This document shows positions 16,554 to 25,686 of a stretch of 64,000 bases of DNA, piece after piece. The notes below the pieces were generated by a model. The model was given only the letters and a program-made list of their open reading frames with translations. It was not told the DNA's origin and did not search any database. Source of the DNA: Burkholderia ambifaria (GTDB lineage: Bacteria; Pseudomonadota; Gammaproteobacteria; Burkholderiales; Burkholderiaceae); contig NZ_LKPJ01000012.1 of NCBI RefSeq assembly GCF_001443045.1, positions 133,315 through 197,314 of the forward strand, written 5' to 3'. Numbering within the stretch: the stretch's first letter is position 1; each line of letters starts with the position of its first letter. The position numbers and the translations under genes were made by a program.

Positions 16554-16757
16554 AAGCAGCTCGTCGTCTGGAAAGGGCCGCTTTGCTTGCCATCGACGCG
16601 AGTTCTGTTCGAACGCATGCTCTCGTTTGCGTTTGCCGTCGAACTCAAACTGTCGTCGACCGCTCGGCGCATGAAGGAGGGAGAGCGCCTCGATCCAAGG
16701 CGGCTGATCTGGCATGCACAGGGACATGCACACCGGGAAATCGACGTCTGGACGTCT
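16554..16757 (+). pseudogene. Spermidine-synthase-like protein, C-terminal remnant
   Basis: The plus-strand frame reads QLVVWKGPLCLP, then LERMLSF-like helix and ELKLSSTARRMKEGERLDPR. This aligns without gaps to the last 65-70 residues of the intact gene at 27008-27844 (ELKLSATARRMKAGECIDPE). The remaining 200 N-terminal residues, including the nucleotide-binding motif, are missing, and the stop codon position has become TGG. It converges on the ribbon-helix-helix gene at 16765, the same layout as the intact right-hand module but inverted. Confidence 0.75.
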
Positions 16758-16764
16758 TGCGAAC

Positions 16765-16962
16765 TCAGCCCGCGCTACGCTTTATCTGCTTGCCGAGCGC
16801 GCTTTTTGTCTTGTAGCTCACGCCGTGTTGCTCGAGATACTCGCGAATCAACTGCCGCACGACTTGCGACGGCGTCAGGTCCTGCTCCGCGCAGAGCATG
16901 TCGAACGCCTCTTTCTTGGCGGGATCGATCAGGATGGTCAAGCGTGCGGTTTTCGTTTCCAT
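16765..16962 (-). CDS. Ribbon-helix-helix (CopG-like) protein, left copy
   Basis: A 65-residue protein with the RHH pattern: basic strand (KTARLTILIDP), helix A (KKEAFDMLCAEQ), turn and helix B (TPSQVVRQLIREYLEQ). Such proteins bind DNA as dimers and often repress their own promoter. It matches the copy at 26799 at 55 of 61 positions. Its start is preceded by ATTATAAT at 16995-17002, exactly 32 bases before the ATG, the same distance as in the other copy. Function unknown; either an autoregulator or a local regulator of the flanked genes. Confidence 0.8.
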   Translation of the reverse strand: METKTARLTILIDPAKKEAFDMLCAEQDLTPSQVVRQLIREYLEQHGVSYKTKSALGKQIKRSAG

Positions 16963-16994
16963 TGCAGGACGGAGTCGGCAAATATGTTAATTTG

Positions 16995-17002
16995 ATTATA
17001 AT
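16995..17002 (-). promoter_or_regulatory. ATTATAAT element before left RHH gene
   Basis: An 8-bp palindrome that contains TATAAT in the direction of the gene. It is followed, in gene direction, by AAATTAACATAT, a close match to the sequence at the right-hand copy. It could serve as the -10 element and as part of a binding site for the RHH protein. Confidence 0.45.
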
Positions 17003-17131
17003 GCATCGGCCCTTGCGTACAGCGCCGGAAGGCATTCGGCACACGCGTGTTGATCAGGCCCGGCGACAGCACCTCAGGCAGGATCCGCCGCCGACACGGC
17101 GAAGTCGGGTTTCGCTCCACCTTATGCGGGC

Positions 17132-17899
17132 TCATGACCTGCGGTCAAGCCGATAGAGATAGTCGAGCACGTCGTCGACAACGGGCACGATCGCCAGCGT
17201 GACGAGCGCCGCGGCGAGCGGCACGGTCGACACGTAGCCGACATGCTTGAAGCCGATTGCGCCGGCCAGCCCTCCGACGAAGAACGACGCCAGCATCGTT
17301 GCGTGAATCCTGAGCTTCGCGCGGTTCGCGATCACCGCCTGCGCGTGCATATCCGCATTCGAGCGATTCCAGTAAAAGAGTTTGCCGAGTTCGATGCCGA
17401 GGTCCGTCACGATGCCCGTCATGTGCGTCGTGCGGATTTCCGCCCCCGACAGCTTCGTGATCATTGCGTTTTGCAGCCCCATGATGAAGCACAGCAAGAT
17501 GACCGTGACCGGCATGAAGAACGCTTCCCACAGCGCGAGATGGCTGCCGAGCAGCCCGAACAGGAGCAGGAGCGCGGCTTCGACCAGCAGCGGCAGCACA
17601 TACTGGCTCTGCAGGCCGCGGCGGCGCCCCCAGTTGACGAGCACCGCCGAGCAGCCGGCGCCCACCAGGAACGACGCGAGCGAACCCACTCCGGCCAGCA
17701 CGAGCCGGATGTCGCCCAGCGCCGTCTGATCCGCAATCGCCGACACGATCCCGCTCATGTGGGACGTGTATTGCTTGACCGCGAGGAAACCGCCGGCATT
17801 GGTTGCGCCGGCGACAAAGGCAAGCGAAAACCCGAGCTGGCGGTTCGCGGCCGCGCTGCGGTGTTTTCCCGTCAGGCTTCGGAAGTACTGCGCTGGCAT
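17132..17899 (-). CDS. YoaK/DUF1275-family membrane protein
   Basis: A 255-residue protein with about six membrane helices and the family start FVAGATNAGGFLAVKQYTSHMSG, then IMGLQNAMITKLSGAEIRTTHMTG, both signatures of DUF1275 (YoaK). Function is unknown; it is presumed to be a transporter. The ATG at 17899 has GGGGAAAG before it; an in-frame ATG five codons earlier (17914) is possible. It is divergent from the Ehr operon, with the TGATAA-N5-TTATCA palindrome between them. Confidence 0.8.
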   Translation of the reverse strand: MPAQYFRSLTGKHRSAAANRQLGFSLAFVAGATNAGGFLAVKQYTSHMSGIVSAIADQTALGDIRLVLAGVGSLASFLVGAGCSAVLVNWGRRRGLQSQYVLPLLVEAALLLLFGLLGSHLALWEAFFMPVTVILLCFIMGLQNAMITKLSGAEIRTTHMTGIVTDLGIELGKLFYWNRSNADMHAQAVIANRAKLRIHATMLASFFVGGLAGAIGFKHVGYVSTVPLAAALVTLAIVPVVDDVLDYLYRLDRRS

Positions 17900-18012
17900 A
17901 GGATCTTTCCCCATTCGCCCGGATCGGGGGCAACGACGCCCTGAGCAGCGCTCAGCGCGCCGCAACAAACCGTCACGGTCGCCCGTTCCATCTGGAGATT
18001 TATGAGATTTTC

Positions 18013-18031
18013 ATGATAACGGCATTATCAT
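18013..18031. promoter_or_regulatory. Palindromic operator candidate, left
   Basis: ATGATAA-CGGCA-TTATCAT is a perfect 7+7 inverted repeat with a 5-base centre, midway between the divergent DUF1275 gene and the Ehr operon. The same TGATAA-N5-TTATCA form occurs at 26575-26591. The regulator is not known. Confidence 0.6.
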
Positions 18032-18144
18032 ACCTTGTTATCCGGATTGGTCTTTCGGTGTCATAATGCGACCAGGAATACGTCGCGGGGGATGCGGCTA
18101 TTCCAACCCACTCGTCCAACCCGAGCGTACTGGAGACATTCCGG

Positions 18145-20151
18145 ATGGCATCCGTGCCGGTCGTCCATTTCGTCCTGCTGGCCGTGGCCGCGTGGCTCGC
18201 GGTCGGCACGCTGGGGTTCGGGGCGCTGCGTCGCACGCGGCTGGTGGCCCACGGCCTTTTCCCGCTCGGCGCATTGGTCGGACTGCTCGTCGGCGCGGCG
18301 GGCCTCGCCGGCATCTTTGCCGAACCGTCTGTCGCGGTGCTGCCGATCGGGCTTCCCGGCTTGCCCTTTCATCTTCGTCTCGATCGCTTGTCCGGCTATT
18401 TCCTGTTCGTGCTCGGCCTCGTCAGCACCGGGATTGGCGCCTTTTCAGCCGGCTACTTCCGCAAGGGTGAAGGATCCCCGCCCGGGCTGATCTGCTTCGA
18501 ATACCACGCCTGCGTCGCGAGCATCGCACTGGTGTTGATCGCGGACGACGCATACGTGTTCATGGTCGCCTGGGAGACGCTGACGCTGTCCGCGACGTTT
18601 CTCGTCATGACCAACCACCGGATCGGCGAGATTCGCCGGGCCGCTTATCTGTATTTCCTGATCTCGCACGTCGGCGCGCTCGCGCTGCTGCTCTGCTTCG
18701 GCATGCTGCAGGCGCGCACCGGCGACTACACCTTCGCCAACCTGCGCGCGCAGTCGCTGGATACCTTCCCCGCGTCGTTCGCCTTCCTGTTCGCGCTCGT
18801 CGGGTTCGGCGCGAAGGCCGGGATCTTCCCGCTGCATGTGTGGCTGCCGGAGGCCCACCCCGCGGCGCCGTCGCCGGTCTCGGCACTTCTAAGCGGATTC
18901 GTGCTGAAAGTCGGCCTGTACGGCTTGCTTCGCGTCCTGTTCGACCTGTTGCACGTGCAGATCGCGTGGTGGGGCGTGCTGCTGATCATGATCGGCGTCG
19001 GCACCGCGCTGCTCGGCGTGGTGTTCAGCACCATCCAGGTCGACATGAAGCGCCTGCTCGCCTATTCGTCGATCGACAACGTCGGCCTGATGATCGTCGC
19101 GCTGGGTCTCGCGGTGCTGTTTCGCGCGTACGGGATGACAAGCCTGTCCGCGCTCGCGCTGACCGCGATGCTCTACCAGGTCGTCGCGCATGCGGCATTC
19201 AAGAGCTTGCTGTTCCTGGGTACGGGCGCCGTGCTCCACGCCACCGGCGAGCGCAATCTCGGCAAGCTCGGCGGACTGATTCGCTTCATGCCGTGGACCG
19301 CGTGGGCTGTGCTCGTGGGTGTCGCGGCCAGCGCGGGCCTGCCGCCGCTCAGCGGATTCGTGGCCGAGTGGCTGCTGCTGCAGGGCTTTCTGTTCGCACC
19401 GCAGTTGCCGGATTCGGTACTCGCCATGACGGTGCCGATCGCCGCCGCGCTGATCGCCATGTCGGCCGCACTGGCCGGCTACACGATGGTCAAGTTCTTC
19501 GGCATCGTGTTCCTCGGGCAACCGAGAGAAGCGAAGCTGAACCGCGCCCGCGACGCGAACACGTGGGAACGGCTTGCGTTCTGCTGGTTCGCGGCCGCCA
19601 GCGTGCTGCTCGGGCTGATGCCCGCGCAGTTCGTCAAATTGCTGGATCGCGTCACGCACGCGCTGGTCGGCGCCGGCGTCGGCGCGGACAATCATGGCTG
19701 GCTGCTGTTCGCGCCCGTGTCGGCCGCTCGCGCGAGCTACATGCCGGCGGCGTTCATGCTGTTCTTCATTGCATGCTGCGGGCTCGCATGGGTGCTGGTG
19801 CGGCGTTTCTATCACGGCCGGCTGCGACGCGCGGCGCCGTGGGGCTGCGGCTTCCCGTTCACGACCGCGCGAATGCAGGATACGGCGGAAGGCTTCGGGC
19901 AGCCGATCCGCGAAATCTTCGCGCCGCTGCTGCACATCGAGCGGCAATTGCCGTCGCCATTCGACGCACAACCGGCCTACCGGGTGTCGGTGACCGATCG
20001 CACCTGGTCCGCACTCTACGCGCGCATCGCGGCACTCACGCAACGCACCGCCGACTGGGCGGGTCGCCTGCAGACGGGCAAGATCGCGGTATATCTCACA
20101 TACAGTTTCGTCGTGCTGATCGTGCTGCTGATGTTGGTGAGACGATGGTAA
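18145..20151 (+). CDS. hyfB: Ehr complex antiporter-like subunit (HyfB-like)
   Basis: A 668-residue integral membrane protein of the NuoL/MrpA antiporter family, closest in layout to HyfB/HycC. The proton-channel signature is clear: GIFPLHVWLPEAHPAAPSPV, followed by ALLSGFVLKVGLYGLLR, and later LLAYSSIDNVGLM with the conserved Lys/His context. About 16 helices are expected. The C-terminal extension ends with a helix (IAVYLTYSFVVLIVLLML). A GGAG precedes the ATG by nine bases. First gene of the six-gene operon; its stop overlaps the next start. In such complexes this subunit moves ions across the membrane. Confidence 0.88.
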   Translation: MASVPVVHFVLLAVAAWLAVGTLGFGALRRTRLVAHGLFPLGALVGLLVGAAGLAGIFAEPSVAVLPIGLPGLPFHLRLDRLSGYFLFVLGLVSTGIGAFSAGYFRKGEGSPPGLICFEYHACVASIALVLIADDAYVFMVAWETLTLSATFLVMTNHRIGEIRRAAYLYFLISHVGALALLLCFGMLQARTGDYTFANLRAQSLDTFPASFAFLFALVGFGAKAGIFPLHVWLPEAHPAAPSPVSALLSGFVLKVGLYGLLRVLFDLLHVQIAWWGVLLIMIGVGTALLGVVFSTIQVDMKRLLAYSSIDNVGLMIVALGLAVLFRAYGMTSLSALALTAMLYQVVAHAAFKSLLFLGTGAVLHATGERNLGKLGGLIRFMPWTAWAVLVGVAASAGLPPLSGFVAEWLLLQGFLFAPQLPDSVLAMTVPIAAALIAMSAALAGYTMVKFFGIVFLGQPREAKLNRARDANTWERLAFCWFAAASVLLGLMPAQFVKLLDRVTHALVGAGVGADNHGWLLFAPVSAARASYMPAAFMLFFIACCGLAWVLVRRFYHGRLRRAAPWGCGFPFTTARMQDTAEGFGQPIREIFAPLLHIERQLPSPFDAQPAYRVSVTDRTWSALYARIAALTQRTADWAGRLQTGKIAVYLTYSFVVLIVLLMLVRRW

Positions 20152-21095
20152 CCCTGTCCGGCGTCATCTCGCAGACTCTCGAAATCGTGATAGCGATCGC
20201 GGCCGCGCCATTGCTCACGGGCTGGGTCAACCAATGCCGCGCCTGGCTTCAGAACCGGCGCGCGCCGTCCATCTGGCAGCCCTACCGGATGCTCCACAAG
20301 CTGTTCAACAAGGAATCGGTCATCGCGCACGGCGCGAGCCCCGTGTTCCGCGGCGCGCCCTATGTCGTCTGGGCCGCCATGACGCTCGCGTGCGCGATCG
20401 TGCCGACACTGTCGACCGAGTTGCCGCTGTCGCCCGCCGCCGATGCGATCGCGCTCGTCGGCCTGTTTGCGCTCGCGCGCGTCACGCTGTCGCTCGCGGC
20501 GATGGACGTCGGCACGGCGTTCGGCACGCTCGGCGCCCGCCGCGAAATGCTGATCGGCTTCCTCGCGGAGCCGGCACTGCTGATGGTGCTCCTGTCGGCC
20601 TCGCTGATTACGCAGTCGACGCTGCTGACGAGCATCGTCGCGACGCTCGGCCGCGGCGAGCTCACGATCTATCCGAGCCTGGCGTTCGCCGGCATCGCGT
20701 TCACGCTGGTCGCGCTGGCCGAAAATGCACGGCTGCCTGTCGACAATCCGACCACTCACCTCGAGCTCACGATGATCCACGAGGCGCTGATCCTCGAATA
20801 CTCGGGACGGCACCTTGCGTTGATGGAGTGGGCGGCAAGCCTCAAGCTGTTCGCGTATTCGTGCATCGGTCTCGCGTTGTTCGTGCCTTGGGGCATCGCG
20901 AATGCGGGCGATCCGGTCGCGCTGCTGCTGGCGGTGCCGGTGCTCTTCATCAAACTGACGGCAGGCGGTGTCGCGCTCGCCGTGGTCGAAACGGCCAACG
21001 CGAAGATGCGCATCTTCCGGGTTCCGGAATTCCTGGCGACCGCCTTCCTGCTGGCCGTGATCGGCATGCTCGTCCACCTGCTGCTGGGGGCATGA
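20145..21095 (+). CDS. hyfC: Ehr complex NuoH-like membrane subunit (HyfC-like)
   Basis: A 316-residue membrane protein homologous to NuoH and HyfC, the subunit linking the soluble catalytic arm to the ion-pumping arm. The core motif AENARLPVDNPTTHLELTMI is the conserved loop that faces the quinone/proton channel region, and YRMLHKLFNKE is the family N-terminal loop. The ATG at 20145 lies within the last codons of hyfB (seven-base overlap), which supports translational coupling. About eight helices. Confidence 0.88.
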   Translation: MVTLSGVISQTLEIVIAIAAAPLLTGWVNQCRAWLQNRRAPSIWQPYRMLHKLFNKESVIAHGASPVFRGAPYVVWAAMTLACAIVPTLSTELPLSPAADAIALVGLFALARVTLSLAAMDVGTAFGTLGARREMLIGFLAEPALLMVLLSASLITQSTLLTSIVATLGRGELTIYPSLAFAGIAFTLVALAENARLPVDNPTTHLELTMIHEALILEYSGRHLALMEWAASLKLFAYSCIGLALFVPWGIANAGDPVALLLAVPVLFIKLTAGGVALAVVETANAKMRIFRVPEFLATAFLLAVIGMLVHLLLGA

Positions 21096-21755
21096 ATGCA
21101 CGCCTATGCGACACAACTGATCAATTTCCTCGCGGCCGAGCTGCTGATGCTGTCGTTCGCGATGCTGAGCCAGCGCCGGATCCTGTCCCTGATCCATCTC
21201 TATACGCTGCAGGGCGTCGCGCTCGTGTCGGCGAACCTGATCCTCGGCTTCGTCACGGACGACGTGCACCTGTATGTGTCCGCCGGGCTGACACTCGTGC
21301 TGAAGGTCGGCGTGATCCCGTGGTTCCTGTATCGGCTCGTTCGCAGGCTCGACGTCAAGACCGACGTCGAGCCGCTCATCAATATTCCGACCACGCTGCT
21401 GATCGGCATCGTCCTCGTGATCGTCGCGTTCAATGTCGCCGCGCCGATCAGCCAGCTCGCGACATCCGTCGCACGCGGCACGCTCGGCATTGCGCTCGCG
21501 TGCGTGCTGCTGTCGTTCATGGCGATGATCACGCGCGCGAAGGCCATTCCGCAGGTGATCGGCTTTCTGTCGATGGAAAACGGGTTGTTCTTCGCAGCGG
21601 CGGCCGCGACCAACGGCATGCCGATGATCGTCGAACTCGGCATCGGGCTCGACGTGCTGATCGGCATCCTGATTCTGGGCGTCTTCATGTTCCAGATTCG
21701 CGAGCAGTTCGACAGCCTGGACATCCATCACCTCGAGAAACTCAAAGATGAATGA
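21096..21755 (+). CDS. hyfE: Ehr complex HyfE-like membrane subunit
   Basis: A 219-residue protein with about seven hydrophobic segments, matching HyfE, which corresponds to a NuoK-like part with extra helices. The segment FLSMENGLFFAAAAATNGMP resembles the conserved NuoK Glu-containing helix (here Glu in SMENG). It starts immediately after the hyfC stop and its end overlaps hyfF by eight bases. Confidence 0.82.
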   Translation: MHAYATQLINFLAAELLMLSFAMLSQRRILSLIHLYTLQGVALVSANLILGFVTDDVHLYVSAGLTLVLKVGVIPWFLYRLVRRLDVKTDVEPLINIPTTLLIGIVLVIVAFNVAAPISQLATSVARGTLGIALACVLLSFMAMITRAKAIPQVIGFLSMENGLFFAAAAATNGMPMIVELGIGLDVLIGILILGVFMFQIREQFDSLDIHHLEKLKDE

Positions 21756-23211
21756 TGCCGACGTCGTGCTCGCCGTGCTCGGCCTGCCGCTCGCGGGCGC
21801 CGCGTGCCTGGCCTGCGTGCGATCGAGCCGGGTCGCGCGCCATCTGAACATCGGCTTCAGCTTCCTGACGTTCGCGGCAACATGGATGCTTGCCGCGCGC
21901 ACCGTCGAGCACGGCCCGTCGTTCGCATTCGGACGCGCGTTTTTCGTCGATCCGCTCAATGTCTATCTCGTTGCGCTCACGGCGTTCGTCGGCTGGACGA
22001 CATCGCTGTTTTCCCGGCCCTACATGCAGATCGAGGAGGTCCGCGGCCGGATGACAGCCGCGCGGATGCGGCTCTATCACAGCATGTATCAGCTCTTCAT
22101 GTTCGCGATGCTGCTCGCGCTGCTGACCGACAACGTCGGCGTGCTGTGGGTTGCCATGGAAGCCGCCACGCTCGCCACCGTGTTGCTCGTCAGCGTGTAC
22201 CGTACCGCCGCGAGCCTCGAAGCCGCATGGAAGTACTTCATCCTGTGCGGCGTGGGCATCGCCCAGGCGCTGTTCGGCACGATCCTGTTGTATCTCGCCG
22301 CGAGCCGGCAACTGACCGACGGCGACGCGTTGCTGTGGACGAGCCTGGCCGCGGTCAGGACGCAGCTCGACCCGACGATCGTGTCGATCGCCTTCGTGTT
22401 CCTGCTGGTCGGCTACGGGACCAAGGTCGGCCTCGTGCCGATGCATAGCTGGCTGCCGGACGCGCATGCCGAAGGTCCGACGCCGATTTCGGCGGTGCTG
22501 TCCGGCCTGCTGCTGAACGTCGCGCTGTATGCGGTGCTGCGCTGCAAGGTGCTGGCCGACGGCGCGCTCGGCAATGGCCTGCCGGGACGGTTGCTGGTCG
22601 GGTTCGGGCTCGTGTCGGTTTTGATCGCGTCGTTCTCGCTGTTCCGGCAGAAGGACGTGAAGCGCCTGTTCTCGTACTCGTCGATCGAGCATATGGGCTT
22701 GATGACGTTCGCGTTCGGGCTCGGCGGCCCGATCGCGACGTTCGCCGGGCTGCTGCACATGACGGTCCATTCCCTCGTCAAGTCGGCGATCTTCTTCGCG
22801 GTCGGCCATGCTGCGCAGAAGGCCGGCACGCAGGCGATCGACGGCATTCGCGGGCTGCTGCAGGTCAGCCCGACGGTCGGCTGGGCAATGATGCTCGGCG
22901 CGCTTGCGATTCTCGGCCTGCCGCCGTTCGGCGTGTTCGCGAGCGAATTCCTGATCCTGACGACGGCCATGAACACACTCCCGTGGAGCGCGCCGTTGCT
23001 GCTGCTCGGGCTCGCCGTCGCGTTCGCGGCGATCTTCGCGCGCGTGCAGCGGATGGTGTTCGGCGAAACGACGACGGCGACGCCGCTCGAACACCGGCCG
23101 GCGCTGCTGCCGGTGTTCGTGCACCTGGGACTCGGCCTGATGCTGGGCCTGTACGTGCCGCCCTATCTGGCGACGTGGTATCGCCAGGCTGCAACGATGC
23201 TGGCAGGATAA
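21748..23211 (+). CDS. hyfF: Ehr complex second antiporter-like subunit (HyfF-like)
   Basis: A 487-residue NuoL/N-type antiporter subunit, HyfF-like. Key elements: KVGLVPMHSWLPDAHAEGPT, ISAVLSGLLLNVALYAVLR and VKRLFSYSSIEHMGLMTF, i.e. the conserved Lys, Glu and His positions of proton-translocating subunits are present. About 14 helices. Two antiporter-like subunits in one complex, as in hydrogenase-4, imply a larger ion-pumping arm than in hydrogenase-3. Confidence 0.87.
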   Translation: MNDADVVLAVLGLPLAGAACLACVRSSRVARHLNIGFSFLTFAATWMLAARTVEHGPSFAFGRAFFVDPLNVYLVALTAFVGWTTSLFSRPYMQIEEVRGRMTAARMRLYHSMYQLFMFAMLLALLTDNVGVLWVAMEAATLATVLLVSVYRTAASLEAAWKYFILCGVGIAQALFGTILLYLAASRQLTDGDALLWTSLAAVRTQLDPTIVSIAFVFLLVGYGTKVGLVPMHSWLPDAHAEGPTPISAVLSGLLLNVALYAVLRCKVLADGALGNGLPGRLLVGFGLVSVLIASFSLFRQKDVKRLFSYSSIEHMGLMTFAFGLGGPIATFAGLLHMTVHSLVKSAIFFAVGHAAQKAGTQAIDGIRGLLQVSPTVGWAMMLGALAILGLPPFGVFASEFLILTTAMNTLPWSAPLLLLGLAVAFAAIFARVQRMVFGETTTATPLEHRPALLPVFVHLGLGLMLGLYVPPYLATWYRQAATMLAG

Positions 23212-23214
23212 ACG

Positions 23215-24777
23215 ATGCGACTCGACTTGATTCAGGCGAACGGCTCGGCTCGCCTCCGGCACGAGGCAGGCCAGGTTCCGGCTACCGTGGTGGATGTCGA
23301 CGAACCGCGCTGGCTCGACATCGCGCATACCGCCCGGATGGCGGGAAGCCGGCTCGTTGCGATGTGGGGCGGCGAAACGCCCGAGCGCGCATGTTCGGTC
23401 AACGCGGCGTACGAATGCGACGACGGCGTCCTGTGGGTCCGTCTCGCGACAGGGCAGGAACCACGCGCCGACGGCGACTATCCCGACCTCGCGGGCGTGT
23501 TTCCCGCCGCAACCCGCATGCAGCGCGCCATTTTCGACCTGACCGGCCTGCGCGAGCGCGATGCGCGCGACACGCGCCCGTGGCTCAATCACGGCAACTG
23601 GCCCGGCGACTACTTTCCGCTGCAGAAGCAGGCAACCGGAATCGAGCGATTCGAATCGAGCGAAGCGGATTATCCGTTCGTACAGGTTGCCGGCGACGGT
23701 GTGCACGAAATCGCGGTCGGGCCGATTCACGCCGGCACCATCGAGCCGGGCCATTTCCGATTCTCCGTCGTCGGAGAGAAGGTGCTGCGGCTCGAGGAAC
23801 GACTCGGCTATGTGCATCGCGGCGTCGAACGGTTGTTCGAACGGACGGCCGCCTCGAACGGTCATCGCGTTGCGGGCCGGATCGCCGGCGACTCGACTGT
23901 CGCGTTCTCGTGGGCCTATTGCATGGCGCTCGAGCAGGCATGCGGCACGGCCGTGCCGGCGCGTGCGCTGGCGCTGCGTGCACTGCTGCTCGAGCGCGAG
24001 CGCATCGCCAATCACCTCGGCGACCTCGGCGCGCTCGGCAACGACGCCGGATTCGCGTTCGGTCTCGCGCAGTTCTCGCGGCTCAAGGAGAACTGGATAC
24101 GGGCCAACGACGGCGTCTTCGGGCATCGCTACCTGATGGACCGGATCGTGCCGGGCGGGCTGGCCGTCGACATTGATCCGGAGGACGCGGCGGTCCTCAC
24201 CGAACAGTGCGAACGCATCGCGCGCGACGTGCACGTGATGCGGAAGATCTACGAGGACCAGTCCGGGCTGCAGGACCGGTTTCTCGGCACCGGCCGATTG
24301 AATGCCGACGTTGTCGCGCATTTCGGCGTGCGCGGCCTGGCCGCCCGCGCCAGCGGCCAGACATTCGACGTGCGCGCGAACCTGCGGCCGGCCCCTTACC
24401 ACGACCTGGCCGTCAAGGCGGCAAGCGATGCGCGCGGCGACGTTGCCGCGCGGGTCGCCGTGCGATTTGCCGAAATCGACGAATCGCTGCGCCTGATGGC
24501 TGACCTGCTGGCGAATCTTCCGGAAGGGCCTATCGCCAGCGGCGTCACGCCCGCGGCGGCACCATCCACGGGAGTCGGCTGGGTGGAGGGTTGGCGCGGC
24601 GATGTATTCGTCGCGCTCGAGACAGCCGCGGGCGATGCCATCGCGCGCTGCCATTGCCACGATCCGTCCTGGCAGAACTGGCCGGCGCTCGAGCACGCGA
24701 TCATCGGCAACATCGTTCCCGATTTCCCGCTGATCAATAAATCGTTCAACCTGAACTACGCGGGGCACGATCTCTGA
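23215..24777 (+). CDS. hyfG: Ehr complex large subunit, NuoCD/HyfG-like, without NiFe ligands
   Basis: A 520-residue fusion of an N-terminal NuoC-like domain (about 1-170) and a NuoD/hydrogenase large-subunit domain, as in HyfG/HycE. The catalytic subunit of a true group 4 NiFe hydrogenase has RxCGxC near the start of the large domain and DPCxxC at the end. Here these read RIAGDSTVAFS (about 221-231) and DPSWQNW (483-489): all four metal-binding cysteines are gone. The surrounding fold motifs (LGYVHRGVERLFE, LLLERERIANHLGDLG) are well kept, so this is not a decaying gene. This is the defining mark of Ehr complexes; no hydrogenase activity is expected and the substrate is unknown. Confidence 0.88.
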   Translation: MRLDLIQANGSARLRHEAGQVPATVVDVDEPRWLDIAHTARMAGSRLVAMWGGETPERACSVNAAYECDDGVLWVRLATGQEPRADGDYPDLAGVFPAATRMQRAIFDLTGLRERDARDTRPWLNHGNWPGDYFPLQKQATGIERFESSEADYPFVQVAGDGVHEIAVGPIHAGTIEPGHFRFSVVGEKVLRLEERLGYVHRGVERLFERTAASNGHRVAGRIAGDSTVAFSWAYCMALEQACGTAVPARALALRALLLERERIANHLGDLGALGNDAGFAFGLAQFSRLKENWIRANDGVFGHRYLMDRIVPGGLAVDIDPEDAAVLTEQCERIARDVHVMRKIYEDQSGLQDRFLGTGRLNADVVAHFGVRGLAARASGQTFDVRANLRPAPYHDLAVKAASDARGDVAARVAVRFAEIDESLRLMADLLANLPEGPIASGVTPAAAPSTGVGWVEGWRGDVFVALETAAGDAIARCHCHDPSWQNWPALEHAIIGNIVPDFPLINKSFNLNYAGHDL

Positions 24778-25292
24778 TGTGGCAACTCATCCGTCAATTC
24801 GCGCGCACTGAATTTCCCGACGAACCCGTGCCGGCCACCGAAGCCGCCTGGCGACACGAGGCGCAGCAGATTCGTCAGGACATTCTCGACCTCCTCGGCC
24901 GCGCATTGTGCATCCGGCAGATCGACGCGGGTTCGTGCAACGGTTGCGAACTGGAGATCCACGCGCTGAACAACCCGTACTACAACATCGAAGGGCTCGG
25001 GATCAAATTCGTCGCCAGCCCGCGCCATGCGGACCTGCTGCTCGTGACCGGACCCGTCACGCTGAACATGAAGGCCGCCGTGCTCGCCGCGTACGACGCC
25101 ACGCCGGCACCGAAACTGGTCGTCGCAGCCGGCGAGTGCGCGTGCACGGGCGGCATCTTTGCCGACAGCTATGCGGTGTGCGGTCCCGTTTCGTCGGTCC
25201 TGCCGGTCGATGTAACCATCCCCGGATGCCCGCCCCCTCCGATCGATTTGCTGCGCGGCATTTTGACCGCCTGCCGATCACGCGAGGATTGA
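24777..25292 (+). CDS. hyfI: Ehr complex NuoB/HyfI-like Fe-S subunit
   Basis: A 171-residue small subunit holding the proximal 4Fe-4S cluster (N2 in complex I). All four ligands are visible: C54 and C57 in GSCNGCELE, C121 in AAGECACTGG and C151 in PGCPPPP. The cluster site is thus intact although the NiFe site in the partner subunit is lost. The start overlaps the hyfG stop (ATG at 24777). No ferredoxin-like subunit (HyfA/HyfH), maturation genes or formate dehydrogenase follow. Confidence 0.88.
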   Translation: MWQLIRQFARTEFPDEPVPATEAAWRHEAQQIRQDILDLLGRALCIRQIDAGSCNGCELEIHALNNPYYNIEGLGIKFVASPRHADLLLVTGPVTLNMKAAVLAAYDATPAPKLVVAAGECACTGGIFADSYAVCGPVSSVLPVDVTIPGCPPPPIDLLRGILTACRSRED

Positions 25293-25488
25293 AGCGGATG
25301 CCCGTGGCAATCCTTCAGTCGGGCGATGAGGCCCGGATATCCGGAGCCATGACGTCGTCTTGTTCGAACGCAAGCCAGTCCCGGCGCAAAGCGACAGAAC
25401 GATCCGCGCGCGAACGGAAACGGGATGCCCACACGCTTCGCGCCGCGCGATATCCCTGCAACTTTTATTGAGGCGAAGGAAAAACTGT

Positions 25489-25686
25489 ATGGCTGAAAAA
25501 GGTAAAGACCAGATCATTCGTGCGTTCCGCGCGGTCTTCCTGGCGTTTCTCGGCGTCAACAAACGAAAAAATCTCGAAGCGGATGCAACGCAGCTCAACC
25601 CCTTCGCTGTCGTCATTGCCGCATTCGTTGCGCTTGGCGCATTCATTGCGCTGCTGTTGTTAGTCGTTCATTGGGTCGTCGGTTGA
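25489..25686 (+). CDS. DUF2970-family small membrane protein
   Basis: A 65-residue protein with a cytoplasmic start (MAEKGKDQIIRAFRAVF), an internal LAFLGVNKRKNLEAD segment and one C-terminal membrane helix (AVVIAAFVALGAFIALLLLV). This is the DUF2970 pattern; members are usually found beside aerobic cytochrome oxidase genes, and their role is unknown. GAGGCGAAGGA lies seven bases before the ATG. It follows hyfI by about 200 bases with no terminator that I can see, so it may be the last gene of the operon. Confidence 0.72.
   Translation: MAEKGKDQIIRAFRAVFLAFLGVNKRKNLEADATQLNPFAVVIAAFVALGAFIALLLLVVHWVVG

Noticed and set aside
18145-25292. Active NiFe hydrogenase-4 or formate hydrogenlyase
   Set aside because: All four NiFe-binding cysteines are absent in the large subunit and no maturation or formate dehydrogenase genes are present.
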